From: Streptomyces sp. NRRL S-646
GTDB lineage: Bacteria; Actinomycetota; Actinomycetes; Streptomycetales; Streptomycetaceae
DNA: 64,000 nt
Direction of reading: 5' to 3'
NCBI RefSeq assembly: GCF_000720765.1
Contig: NZ_JODC01000011.1
Location: 186,001-250,000 of the forward strand
Shown here: one piece after another, positions 41,893-50,700 of the stretch
Layout: each line of letters starts with the position of its first letter
Numbering within the stretch: position 1 is the stretch's first letter
The notes under the pieces: generated by a model
What the model was told of the DNA's origin: nothing
Database searches by the model: none
Seen by the model: the letters and a program-made list of their open reading frames with translations, nothing else
Made by a program: the position numbers and the translations under genes

Positions 41893-41906
41893 GCAAGCGT
41901 GCTTGC
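41893..41906. promoter_or_regulatory. Palindromic operator for the carboxylase/AtuA operon
   Basis: GCAAGC-GT-GCTTGC is a perfect palindrome in an AT-rich context, 32 bases upstream of the first gene of the minus-strand operon. The position fits TetR-type repression, with the operon's own TetR (31762-32385) the obvious candidate. It also lies about 75 bases from the divergent XRE gene. Confidence 0.65.
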
Positions 41907-41979
41907 ATTAATTAGTTTTCCACAGGCCCGGACCTGTCCGCGTTCAAGTGGCTACCCTCGGTTATTGGAGGTGGTCGCC

Positions 41980-42825
41980 GTGCATATCCGCGAACTTGAT
42001 CCCAGTGCGTCGCCGCTGGACTACTACGGCTTCGAGCTTCGGCGTGCTCGGGAGGCGGCGGGGCTGACTCAAGCGGCGCTCGGTTCGATCGTGTTCTGTA
42101 CCGGGTCGCTGATCGGCCAGATCGAGACGACACTGAAGGTGCCGACCCGCGAGTTCTCCGAGCGGGTGGATGCGGCGCTGGGGACGGACGGGACGTTTTC
42201 GAGGTTGGTGGGGCTGGTTCTGCGGAATCAGTTGCCGAGTTGGTTTCAGCCGTATGCGGAGATGGAGGCGCGGGCGGCGTACATCTCCACGTATCAGTGC
42301 CAGTTGATCTACGGGCTGCTGCAGACGGAGGAGTATGCGCGGGCGGTCATCGGCGTGGAGCACACGGAACGGCTCGACGAGTTGGTCGCCGCGCGCCAGG
42401 ACCGACAGCACATCCTGCAGCGGAAGGAGCCGCCTGTGCTGTGGGTCGTACTGGACGAGGCCGTGCTGTACAGGGAGATCGGCAGCCGAGAGGTCATGAG
42501 GAACCAACTGGTGTATCTCCTCAGCCTGTTCGGCCGTCCATGGCTGGAGATCCAGGTGCTGCCGTTCTCTGCGGGACAGCATGCAGCGATGATGGGCTCG
42601 TTCAACCTCCTGCGCTTCGAGAACGACCCGGATCTGCACTACTGCGAGAGCTACGACCAAGGGCACATGACGGCCAATCCAGCCGTGATCAAGGAGCGTT
42701 CGGTCGGTTACGCTCGCTTGCAGGCCGCCGCCCTCTCGCCGAGGGACTCGGCCGCACTGATCGCCCGCGTGATGGAGGAACGCTATGGGGAGCAACCTGG
42801 ACGTGACGCGAGTGCAGTGGCGTAA
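41980..42825 (+). CDS. XRE-family regulator with a DUF5753 (Scr1-type) C-terminal domain
   Basis: 281 aa. HTH at residues about 17-70 (YYGFELRRAREAAGLTQAALG, then GSLIGQIETTLKVPTREFSE), and a DUF5753 domain to the end with AYISTYQCQLIYGLLQTEEYARAVI. GTG 41980 follows GGAGG by 8 bases. Streptomyces carries many such genes next to DUF397 genes; some pairs (WhiJ/BldB-like, Scr1/Scr2) control development or antibiotics. It overlaps the DUF397 gene by 41 bases in a different frame, which argues for a pair acting together. Confidence 0.92.
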   Translation: MHIRELDPSASPLDYYGFELRRAREAAGLTQAALGSIVFCTGSLIGQIETTLKVPTREFSERVDAALGTDGTFSRLVGLVLRNQLPSWFQPYAEMEARAAYISTYQCQLIYGLLQTEEYARAVIGVEHTERLDELVAARQDRQHILQRKEPPVLWVVLDEAVLYREIGSREVMRNQLVYLLSLFGRPWLEIQVLPFSAGQHAAMMGSFNLLRFENDPDLHYCESYDQGHMTANPAVIKERSVGYARLQAAALSPRDSAALIARVMEERYGEQPGRDASAVA

Positions 42826-43072
42826 GTCGTCTCACAGCGGCGACACCGGAGGCCAGTGCGTCGAATGCGCCCCACTTGGCACCGCGACGTGGCGTAAGTC
42901 CTCGTACAGCGGCAGCAGCGGCGGTGATTGTGTCGAGGTCGCCGACCTCACCCCCCACACAGCCGTCATAGCCATCCGCGACTCCAAGAACCCCCCGGCA
43001 GGGGTCCTCACGCTCACCCCGGCCGCCTTCTCCGCCTTCGTCCGAGGTGCCGTCGAGAACCCTCGCGGCTGA
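42785..43072 (+). CDS. DUF397 protein with a duplicated motif
   Basis: 95 aa. DUF397 proteins are normally about 60-70 aa with one WRKSS(Y/H)SG...CVE motif. Here the motif appears twice, QWRKSSHSGDTGGQCVE and TWRKSSYSGSSGGDCVE, followed by a single RDSKNP...LTLTPAAFSAFV C-terminus. A tandem duplication of the N-terminal half is the simplest explanation. It overlaps the XRE gene and probably modulates it. Confidence 0.9.
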   Translation: MGSNLDVTRVQWRKSSHSGDTGGQCVECAPLGTATWRKSSYSGSSGGDCVEVADLTPHTAVIAIRDSKNPPAGVLTLTPAAFSAFVRGAVENPRG

Positions 43073-43119
43073 GTACGGGTGCTCATGCGTGTCAGCGCCC
43101 CGCGCGACACGCTGCACCC

Positions 43120-43518
43120 ATGACCGACACCCTCATACGCCCGGGCCGCCGGCGCCCGTGGTCGCGCAGAACGCGGCTCGGCGTGGACCTCGCCCTCGCG
43201 ATCCCCCTGTTCCTCCTGGAGGCCGGGTGGCTCGTGCTGGACTGGATATACGGCTACGGCCTGGAGGTGTGGGCAGCGCAGGGCGAGCAGGCGCGGATCG
43301 ACGCGGCCGCCCTCGCGCACATGGAGCGGTTACGCGAACTGCTGATCGCCGTACTCGTCCTCGCGGTTGTCGCGGGAGTCTTCCGTGCCCGCTGGACCGT
43401 GGTCGCGCACCTGCTGGTGGCGCTCCTGGCCGGCGGAGCGCTGACGGCCGCGCAGCGGGAGTGGAACCACGACCACTCGCCACCGCCCGGTTGTGTCCGC
43501 TACAGCGCCAACTGCTGA
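43120..43518 (+). CDS. Small integral membrane protein (DUF6234-like)
   Basis: 132 aa with three hydrophobic helices: LGVDLALAIPLFLLEAGWLV (about 22-41), LLIAVLVLAVVAGVF and VVAHLLVALLAGGALTAA, then a hydrophilic tail HDHSPPPGCVRY. Codon 71 is TTA (43330), making its expression bldA-dependent. It follows the DUF397 gene by 47 bases and may be co-transcribed. Function unknown. Confidence 0.75.
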   Translation: MTDTLIRPGRRRPWSRRTRLGVDLALAIPLFLLEAGWLVLDWIYGYGLEVWAAQGEQARIDAAALAHMERLRELLIAVLVLAVVAGVFRARWTVVAHLLVALLAGGALTAAQREWNHDHSPPPGCVRYSANC

Positions 43519-43582
43519 ACGCACACTGCTGAACGCGAACCGCTGAAGTTGAGGCGCGCCCTCCCTGGCGCCGTTGATCCCT

Positions 43583-43778
43583 TCAGCTGAGCGGATCAGG
43601 GGTTACTTGCCAGATGGTGATGAGTTCCGAGCGCGGAGTGATCATGTAGACGAAGAAAGAGGGCTTCGGCGGCGCGGACCAGTTCATCGGCTTTCTTCTC
43701 CACCTCGGCCAGGAACGCGGGCGGCGCCCCGGCCGCCACGGTTTCCTCGTCCGGGACATACTCCCAGCACCAGCTCAC
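43583..43778 (-). pseudogene. Decayed RelE-like toxin gene beside an intact DUF6247 gene
   Basis: The frame from GTG 43778 encodes WCWEYVPDEETVAAGAPPAF and KADELVRAAEALF, the N-terminal half of a small Streptomyces protein family that I recognise. After RAAEALF the reading frame is lost. The typical C-terminus, FVYMITPRSELITIWQVTP, follows immediately in the +1 frame. The middle 20 or so residues expected in homologues are missing, so an internal deletion with frameshift has inactivated the gene. GTGA overlap with the DUF6247 stop shows the original operon. Confidence in decay is moderate. Confidence 0.6.
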
Positions 43779-44137
43779 TCCGCGCGCACCGCTTCAGCTG
43801 CGGCTCGGTAGATACCGCTGGCGACGGTCAGGTGCTCGCGGGCCTCAGTAGGCTCTGCCGCGATGTGGCCGAGATACTCGGCGCGGTGGTACGCCTTCGC
43901 CGCCCCCGGATGGCGTTCGATCTCGATCAGGGCCGCCCAGTGGGCAAGGTAGGCGTGAACGGGCCCCAAGGAGCCGTGTGCGACGGCTTCCGCAAGTGCC
44001 TGATCCTTGGCCTGGTCGTACGCGGCCACCAGCTGAGGAGCAACGACGGCACAGGCAGCGCGCAACGCTGCCGGGGTGCGCTCGGGCCGAGGGATCAGCG
44101 GCGCGTCGCCCGACGCCTCGGTGTGCTGCAAACCCAT
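43775..44137 (-). CDS. DUF6247-family protein (antitoxin-like)
   Basis: 120-aa acidic/helical protein with SGDAPLIPRPERTPAALRAA near the N-terminus and ALIEIERHPGAAKAYHRAEY in the middle. The family is encoded next to the short WxWEYxPD family, an arrangement resembling type II toxin-antitoxin pairs. Here the partner is degraded (43583-43778), leaving this gene as a possible orphan antitoxin. The antitoxin label is inference from gene order. Confidence 0.75.
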   Translation of the reverse strand: MGLQHTEASGDAPLIPRPERTPAALRAACAVVAPQLVAAYDQAKDQALAEAVAHGSLGPVHAYLAHWAALIEIERHPGAAKAYHRAEYLGHIAAEPTEAREHLTVASGIYRAAAEAVRAE

Positions 44138-44224
44138 GCGCCGTTCCCTTCTCGGCCCCTGTCTTGCTACCCGGCCACGAGCCCGACTCTAATGCCGCAG
44201 CACCCCGCCACGCCCCCGCAACCG

Positions 44225-45154
44225 TCAGGAATCCACCTCGGGCGGCTTCACCCGCCCCCGCCCCACCTGCGTCCGCACCGCCCCCATGCTCGCCCCGATG
44301 ACCAGGGCGATCGCGGCGGCCTGCCAGGCGGAGAGGGACTGGCCGAGGATGAGGAAGCCGGCCGTTGCGGCGAGGGCCGGTTCCAGGCTCATCATGATCG
44401 CGAAGGTGGACGCGGGGAGGCGGCGCAGGGCCAGGAGTTCCAGGGTGTACGGAAGCACCGAGGACATGATGGCCACCGCCGAGCCCAGCGCGATCGTCGT
44501 CGGGTCGATGAGCTTCGCGCCCGATTCGGCGATCCCCAGCGGGAGCATGAGCAGCGCCCCGACCGCCATGGCCAGCGCCAGCCCGTCCGCCTGCGGGAAC
44601 CGTCGGCCCGTACGCGCACTGAACACGATGTACGTCGCCCACATGGCGCCCGCCCCGAGCGCGAAGGCGACGCCGAGCGGGTCGAGGCCGTCGAAGCCCC
44701 CGCCGCCGAGCAGGAAGACGCCGGTGAGGGCGAGTCCGGCCCAGACGGCGTTGACCGCGCGGCGCGAGGCCAGGACCGACAGGGCGAGCGGGCCGAGGAC
44801 CTCCAGGGTGACCGCCGGGCCCAGCGGGATACGGGCGACCGCCTGGTAGAAGAGGCCGTTCATCGCGCCGAGGGTGATGCCGAAGGCGATCACCGTGCCC
44901 CAGTCGGTGCGCGAGTGGCCGCGCAGTTTGGGGCGGCAGACCAGCAGCAGGACGACGGCCGCGGCGAGGAGGCGGAGGGTGACCACGCCTAGGGCGCCCG
45001 CCCGCGGCATCAGGTTCACCGCCAGCGCGGCGCCGAACTGCACCGACACACCGCCGGCCAGGACCAGCCCGACCGGGCCGAGGGAGCCCAGGCGGTGCGG
45101 GGCCGTAGCGGTGTGCACCGCTGAGGGTGAGGTGGTGGTGCTGGGGCTGGTCAC
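44225..45154 (-). CDS. EamA-family transporter (RhtA/DMT-type exporter)
   Basis: 309-aa membrane protein with ten hydrophobic segments in two EamA repeats: about 30-150 (VGLVLAGGVSVQFGAALAVNL) and about 160-300 (GVAFALGAGAMWATYIVFSAR, with SVLPYTLELLALRRLP and SLEPALAATAGFLILGQ). These are signatures of the drug/metabolite transporter superfamily, often amino-acid or threonine exporters such as RhtA. Monocistronic; cargo unknown. Confidence 0.92.
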   Translation of the reverse strand: MTSPSTTTSPSAVHTATAPHRLGSLGPVGLVLAGGVSVQFGAALAVNLMPRAGALGVVTLRLLAAAVVLLLVCRPKLRGHSRTDWGTVIAFGITLGAMNGLFYQAVARIPLGPAVTLEVLGPLALSVLASRRAVNAVWAGLALTGVFLLGGGGFDGLDPLGVAFALGAGAMWATYIVFSARTGRRFPQADGLALAMAVGALLMLPLGIAESGAKLIDPTTIALGSAVAIMSSVLPYTLELLALRRLPASTFAIMMSLEPALAATAGFLILGQSLSAWQAAAIALVIGASMGAVRTQVGRGRVKPPEVDS

Positions 45155-45284
45155 GGGCGGTCCAGGTGCTCGGCTCGGGGTTCAGGTTTTGTTCATCGCG
45201 ATGCACTGCCAGGTCCAGGGTAGTGGACTCGGTCAGGCGTGTGAACCTATTTTGCAGCTGTCCTGAATGGTGGACATCGCAGCC

Positions 45285-47327
45285 TCAGATGCCGGGCCAG
45301 GGCTCCTCGTCACGGAAGAGGGGGCGGCCGTCGGGGAGGGTGGTGGGGGCCGGCGCAGGTACGTACTGGTCGTAGGCGTACGACGGCGCCTGCCACGCCT
45401 CGTACGGTCCGTGACCCTCGTACCCCTCATGAGCCTCGTACCCCTCGTACCCCTGATACCCGTACGCGGGCTGCACCACGGCCGCCGGCGCCTCGGCGAA
45501 CCCTTCCGTGAAGAGCGGCATCCGCAGCTCCCCCGTGTCCGTCACCGCGTTGTTCTGCGAGCGGTGCAGCCGCGCGTACGCCCCGCCCCGCGCGAGCAGT
45601 TCCTCGTGCCGGCCGGACTCCACGATGCGGCCGCGGTCGACGACCAGGATGCGGTCGGCGTCGGGGGCGAGGTTCAGGTCGTGGGTGATCATGATGGTCG
45701 TGCGGCCGGTCATCAGGCGGCGCAGCGGCTTCACGACCCGGCGGGCGGCCATGGCGTCGAGGCCGGTGGTCGGTTCGTCGAGGACCAGTACGGGGGCGTC
45801 GCGCAGGATGGCGCGGGCGATGGCGAGGCGCTGGAGCTGACCGCCGGACAGCCGGGCCGAGTTGGGGTCGACCTTGGTGTCGTAGCCGTCGGGGAGGCCG
45901 CGGATGAACTCGTGGGCGTCGGCGGCCTTCGCCGCGTCCTCGATCGCCTGGTCGCTGGCGCCGGGGCGGCCGCAGGCGATGTTGGCGCGGACGGTGTCGT
46001 GCAGGACGAGGGTCTCCTGCGGGAGCAGGGTGACGTATGCGCGCAGGCGGGCCAGCGGGAAGTCGCGCAGCGGGACGCCGTCGAGGAGGAGGTCGCCGGC
46101 GTCGGGGTCGTAGAAGCGCAGCAGCAGTTTGGAGACCGTCGACTTGCCGGCGCCGCTCGGGCCGGTGACGATCACCAGCTCGCCGGGGCTGACGGTGAAG
46201 GAGAGGTTCTGGAGGGCCAGGGAGTCGGCGCCGGGGTAGGCGAAGGAGACGCCCCGGACCTCGACCGCGCCGTCGGGGCGGCCGGTCTCGGTGCCCCGGC
46301 GCGGGTCGGTGACCGACGGCCTGACGTCCAGGATCTCGATCAGCCGTTCCGCGCCCGCCGTGGCGGCCGTGACGGTGAGACCCAGCTGGGCCAGGCCCCG
46401 CACCGGCGGATAGAGATAGCCGAGGAAGGCGGCAAAGGCGAGGAGCTGGCCGAGGGTCATCCGGCCGGTGGAGATCTCCCAGGCGCCGATGCCGATCACG
46501 GCGAGGACGCACACCGTCTCGATGACCTGGACGAGCTGCTCGTACGCCTCGTTGAGGCGGGTGGAGCGGACCGAGGCGCGGAACCAGGCGCTCGCCTCTT
46601 CGTTCAAGCGGCGGCGCTCGGCGTCCCGGCGGTCATAGGCCTGCGTGAGCACGATGTTGCCGAGCGACTCCTCGACGACGGAGGTGATGGCGCCGTCCGC
46701 GACCCGCCCCTGGCGCGACACGTCCTTGATGGAACCCGAGAAACGGCGGGCCGCCAGCCAGAACAGGGGAGCGAGGACGAAGGTGGCGGCCGCCAGGTCC
46801 CAGCGCAGCCAGAAGGCGGCGACCGCGTAGAACAGGGCGGAGAAGACGGCGGAGGCGGCGCCGACAAGCCCGGAGACGACCATGGTCTCGATCGCGTCGA
46901 CGTCACTGGTCAGGCGGGACAACAGATCGCCCTGGCGGTGACGCTGGAAGAAGTGCGGCGGCAACTGCTGTACGTGGTCGAAGACATGCTCGCGCAGTCT
47001 CATCACGAAGCGTTCGGTGGTCCAGGCGGCGAGGGAGTTGCCGGCGTATGCGACGACCGCGCCGACGACTGCCACCCCCAGCCATTTCACGGCCGGAGCC
47101 CAGAACGCGGCCGGCGACCCCTTCTGCAGGGCATTGTCGGTGAGGTCGCTGAAGACCAGGATGGCCTCGGTCTCGGCGAGCGCGGCGAGCACCGTGCACA
47201 CCCAGACGGCGATCAGCCATTTTCTGAGGCCCTTGGTCAGCGGCCAGAAGCGGCGGAAAGCGATGCGGGCGGGAATGGTGGGTGTGTCCTCGTAGTAGTC
47301 GAGTTCCTCATCCTCTTCCATATCCAT
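45285..47327 (-). CDS. ABC exporter, fused membrane and ATPase domains, with an aromatic C-terminal tail
   Basis: 680 aa. An acidic N-terminal tail (MDMEEDEELDYYED) is followed by six membrane helices (about 35-330) and an NBD with Walker A GPSGAGKST, signature LSGGQLQRLAIARAI, Walker B VLVLDEPTTGLD and H-loop ITHDL. The last 85 residues are unusual: YGYQGYEGYEAHEGYEGHG repeats, then PSYAYDQYVPAPAP. ATG 47327 is chosen because GGAGG lies 8 bases upstream. The class forms homodimers exporting lipids, drugs or peptides. The 44-aa peptide gene upstream, separated by a terminator, is a candidate cargo or regulator. Confidence 0.9.
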   Translation of the reverse strand: MDMEEDEELDYYEDTPTIPARIAFRRFWPLTKGLRKWLIAVWVCTVLAALAETEAILVFSDLTDNALQKGSPAAFWAPAVKWLGVAVVGAVVAYAGNSLAAWTTERFVMRLREHVFDHVQQLPPHFFQRHRQGDLLSRLTSDVDAIETMVVSGLVGAASAVFSALFYAVAAFWLRWDLAAATFVLAPLFWLAARRFSGSIKDVSRQGRVADGAITSVVEESLGNIVLTQAYDRRDAERRRLNEEASAWFRASVRSTRLNEAYEQLVQVIETVCVLAVIGIGAWEISTGRMTLGQLLAFAAFLGYLYPPVRGLAQLGLTVTAATAGAERLIEILDVRPSVTDPRRGTETGRPDGAVEVRGVSFAYPGADSLALQNLSFTVSPGELVIVTGPSGAGKSTVSKLLLRFYDPDAGDLLLDGVPLRDFPLARLRAYVTLLPQETLVLHDTVRANIACGRPGASDQAIEDAAKAADAHEFIRGLPDGYDTKVDPNSARLSGGQLQRLAIARAILRDAPVLVLDEPTTGLDAMAARRVVKPLRRLMTGRTTIMITHDLNLAPDADRILVVDRGRIVESGRHEELLARGGAYARLHRSQNNAVTDTGELRMPLFTEGFAEAPAAVVQPAYGYQGYEGYEAHEGYEGHGPYEAWQAPSYAYDQYVPAPAPTTLPDGRPLFRDEEPWPGI

Positions 47328-47374
47328 GCCACACACCCTCCGAAATTCCTGAATTCAACGACCCTTGAATTCCG

Positions 47375-47410
47375 CGAAAAACGAGGACCGACGGCATGCC
47401 GTCGGTCCTC
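47375..47410 (-). terminator. Perfect Rho-independent terminator between peptide gene and ABC exporter
   Basis: GAGGACCGACGGCA pairs with TGCCGTCGGTCCTC (47383-47410), a perfect 14-bp stem, followed on the minus strand by GTTTTTCG. A true U-tract is unusual in Streptomyces, so this is a strong terminator. It should reduce ABC exporter transcription relative to the upstream peptide gene. Confidence 0.85.
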
Positions 47411-47421
47411 TCACAGCTCAC

Positions 47422-47556
47422 TCAGTTGTCGTCGCCGGGGATCGGCTTCGGCACCGGCGGCTTGGGGTGCTTCTTCTTGGGCTTCGGCGGGGGCGGCGGC
47501 GGGAGCTGCTTGTTCTTGGACTTCGGGGGCAGTGGGGCGAGCTTCTTGAGGCTCAT
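47422..47556 (-). CDS. 44-aa Lys/Pro-rich peptide
   Basis: Starts MSLKKLAPLPPKSKNKQ, continues with PPPPPPKPKKKHPKPPVPKP, and ends IPGDDN: 20 of 44 residues are Pro and 12 are Lys by my count, with one His and no Cys or Trp. AGGAG lies 5 bases before the ATG, a strong start signal. A perfect terminator follows, 12 bases after the stop. The composition excludes a typical lanthipeptide or lasso precursor; it resembles cationic, polyproline-helix peptides. It may be a secreted peptide exported by the neighbouring ABC protein, a cytoplasmic nucleic-acid binder, or a leader. No homologue is known to me. Confidence 0.6.
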   Translation of the reverse strand: MSLKKLAPLPPKSKNKQLPPPPPPKPKKKHPKPPVPKPIPGDDN

Positions 47557-47684
47557 TCCGACTCCTGGTGTTTCGCAGTTCATTGGGTTCGGGAATTCCG
47601 CGTCCGGCTCCCGACATCGATGAACCTACACGCCCGGAAACTCAAGAAACGGTAAAGTCGGCGAGGTAACGGCAAACAGGGGCT

Positions 47685-47762
47685 GTGAATACCTGGGTGA
47701 ATCCTGAGTGAGCCCCGCCGAACCTGAGAGTTCTCTTATGAAGCTGAGAGCGGGCTTATGAA
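47685..47762. promoter_or_regulatory. Tandem direct repeats upstream of the peptide gene
   Basis: Two abutting 20-bp units, CCTGAGAGTTCTCTTATGAA (47723) and GCTGAGAGCGGGCTTATGAA (47743), share CTGAGAG-N6-CTTATGAA. Next to them GTGAAT-ACCTG (47685), GTGAAT-CCTG (47697) and GTGAG (47708) repeat at 12 and 11 bases, like head-to-tail sites of a PhoP-type response regulator. The block lies 130-205 bases upstream of the peptide ATG. Regulator unknown. Confidence 0.5.
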
Positions 47763-47789
47763 CCCTGTGAAACAGCCCAGAATTCGTGC

Positions 47790-50700
47790 TCACGGGCGAC
47801 GCTCCTTCGGCCCCTCCTCCAGTCCCTCCGCCAACACCTCCGCCAGATGCCTCCCCCGCACCCCCGCCAGCTGCTCCAACTGCGTCCGGCAGGAGAAGCC
47901 GTCCGCCAGTACGACCGTCCCGTCCGCCGCGTCTCGAACCGCCGGCAGCAGCTGTTCCTCCGCGCAGGCCGCCGACACCTGGTAATGGCCCTTCTCGAAG
48001 CCGAAGTTGCCCGCGAGACCGCAGCACCCGCCCGCCAACTCACCGGTGAGCCCGGCCGCTTCGCGCAGACGACGGTCCGCGCCGTCACCGAGGACCGCGT
48101 GCTGGTGGCAGTGGGTCTGGCCGGTGACCGGGCGGTCGAGGGCGGGCGGCGCCCAGTCGGGGGCGTACCGCTCCAGCGCCTCAGCGAAGGTCACGACCGA
48201 GGCGGCGAGCCGGGCGGCGCGCGGGTCGTCGTGCAGCAGCTCCGGCAGGTCCGTGCGCAGGGCCGCGGCACAGCTCGGCTCAAGGACGACGAAGGCCGGC
48301 ACGTGCTCGCCCAGTCTCGGGTCCAGGAACAGGTCCAGCAGGTCGAGGGTGCGACGCAGCACCTTGCGGGCGCGGTCGAGTTGGCCGGTCGAGATGTACG
48401 TCAGCCCGCAGCAGACGCGGGCACGGCGGCTCGTCAGGGGATTCACGCTGACCCCCCACTCCTCACCGTCGGGGGACTCCTCCGCCTTCCACCTCATCCA
48501 CGGCGTCGGCATCACCGACATCCCGGCCGCCTCCAGCACCCGCAGGGCGGCCTTGCCGACGTCCGGTGCCAAGTACTCGGTGAAGGTGTCGGGCCAGAGG
48601 GCGACGATGGGCGGGAAGTCGTCGGTGTCGGTCTCTTCCTCCTCGTCTTCGTCCTCACCCTCGGACAGCATTCCCTCGTCCTCGTCGTCCTCGTCGTCCT
48701 CGACGCGGAACCACGGACGGCGGCCCAGCCGCCCCTGTTCCTTCAACTCGGCCAGCATCCGCCGGGACTGTTCCGCCGTCCTCCTGCGCCACCAGCGGCT
48801 GAACGTCTCCGGCGCCAGCCGCGGAAGCTCCCGCTCGGGTGCGATCCCGCCCAGCCGCTTGGCGAGCGCCGCCAACGGGCCTACGGAGGCAAGCGAGTTG
48901 ACGAGCGCGGCGGTGCGTGTGCGGTCCACCAGCCGCAGCCACTCCGGCAGCCGGCCCATGCTGTGGTGCGCGGCCGGGCGGCGGCGCCCCGCGTAGTGGT
49001 GGTGCAGGAACTCCGCCTTGTACGTGGCCATGTCGACCCCGACCGGGCAGTCGGAGCGGCACCCCTTGCAGGACAGGCACAGGTCGAGCGCGTCCCGCAC
49101 CTCCGTGGACCGCCAGCCGTCGGTGACCAGTTCACCGGCCAGCATCTCGTGCAGCAGCCGGGCACGACCGCGCGTCGAGTGCTCCTCCTCGCCGGTCGCC
49201 CTGAAGGACGGGCACATCACGGACGCGCCGGACACAGAGGTCGTACGGCACTTGGCGACGCCCACGCAGCGCCGCACCGCCGCCGAGAAGTCGCCGCCGT
49301 CCGACGGGTACCCGAAGGCCACGTCGACCGGCTCCCGGGGCAGGACCGAGAAGCGGAGGTTCGTGTCGAGCGGGGCCGGACGGACCAGCATGCCGGGGTT
49401 GAGGAGGTCGTCCGGGTCCCAGACGCCCTTCACCCTCTCGAAGAGGGCGACCATGTCCTCGCCGTACATCTTCGGAAGCAGTTCCGCCCGCGCCTGCCCG
49501 TCCCCGTGCTCCCCGGACAGTGATCCGCCGTGCGCCACGACCACGTCCGCGAGCTCCTCCGAGAAGCGCCGGAAACGGCCGACGCCGGCCTCGCTCAGCA
49601 GGTCGAAGTCGATACGGACGTGGATGCAGCCGTCCCCGAAGTGCCCGTACGGGGTGCCGCGCAGCCCGTGGGAGGTCAGCAGCTGCCTGAAGTCGCGCAG
49701 ATAGGCGCCGAGCCGCGCGGGCGGCACCGCGCAGTCCTCCCAGCCCGGCCAGGCCTCGCTCCCGTCCGGCATCCGGGTCGCCGTACCACTGGCGTCCTCC
49801 CGGATCCGCCACAGCGCCCGCTGCCCGCCCGGATCGGTGACGACGAGCGAGTCGAGGACATCGGCGGCCCGCACGACGGCCTCCGCACGCGCGCGTGCGT
49901 CCGCCTCCGTGTCCCCGCCGGTCTCCACGAACAGCCAGGCCCCGCCCCGTGGCAGCCCGGCCGTGGGTGGCACCAGATCGGCCGCCATCCCCTCCACCGT
50001 CAGCGGCCCGTACGGCAGCAGCCCGGCCGCGGCCTCGGCGGCGGCGCTCTCGTCGGCGTACGCCAGCACGGCCAGGGCACGCGCGCGTGGCGCCTCGACG
50101 AGCCGTACGACGGCCTCCGTCAGCACCCCCAGCGTGCCCTCGCTCCCGCAGAAGGAACGGGCGACATCGACGCCCTTCTCCGGCAGCAGCGCGTCCACCG
50201 CATACCCGGAGATACGGCGGGGCAGCTCGGGAAACCCGGTCCGCAGCCGCGCCAACTCCCCCTCCACCAGCCCCCGCAACCCGTCCGGCGCCCCGGCCCA
50301 CCCCCGCCCGAGCCGCAGCCGCTCACCGCGCGCGGTGACCACGTCCAGCTCCCGCACGCTGTCCGCGGTGGTCCCCCACGCCACCGAGTGCGAACCGCAC
50401 GAGTTGTTGCCGATCATCCCGCCGAGCGTGCAGCGGCTGTGCGTGGACGGATCGGGCCCGAACCGGAGCCCGTGCGGCGCGGCGGTCTCCTGCAGCCGGT
50501 CCAGGACGAGCCCCGGCTGGACGACGGCGGTACGCGCGTCCGGGTCGATGGACACCAGCCGGTTCATGTGGCGGGTGAAGTCCAGGACGACGCCGGTACC
50601 GGTGGCCTGCCCGGCGATGGAGGTGCCGCCACCGCGCGGCACGACGGGCACACCGTGCGCTCGGCAGACCTCCAGCACGGCGGCCACGTCGTCGACGTCT

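Noticed and set aside
45267..47549. 760-codon plus-strand frame opposite the ABC exporter
   Set aside because: Antisense to a well-defined gene; high-GC codon bias makes the complementary strand open by chance.
47685..47712. PhoP (PHO) box
   Set aside because: GTGA repeats match the general pattern but one spacing is 12 instead of 11 and neighbouring bases do not follow the consensus; kept only as a possibility.
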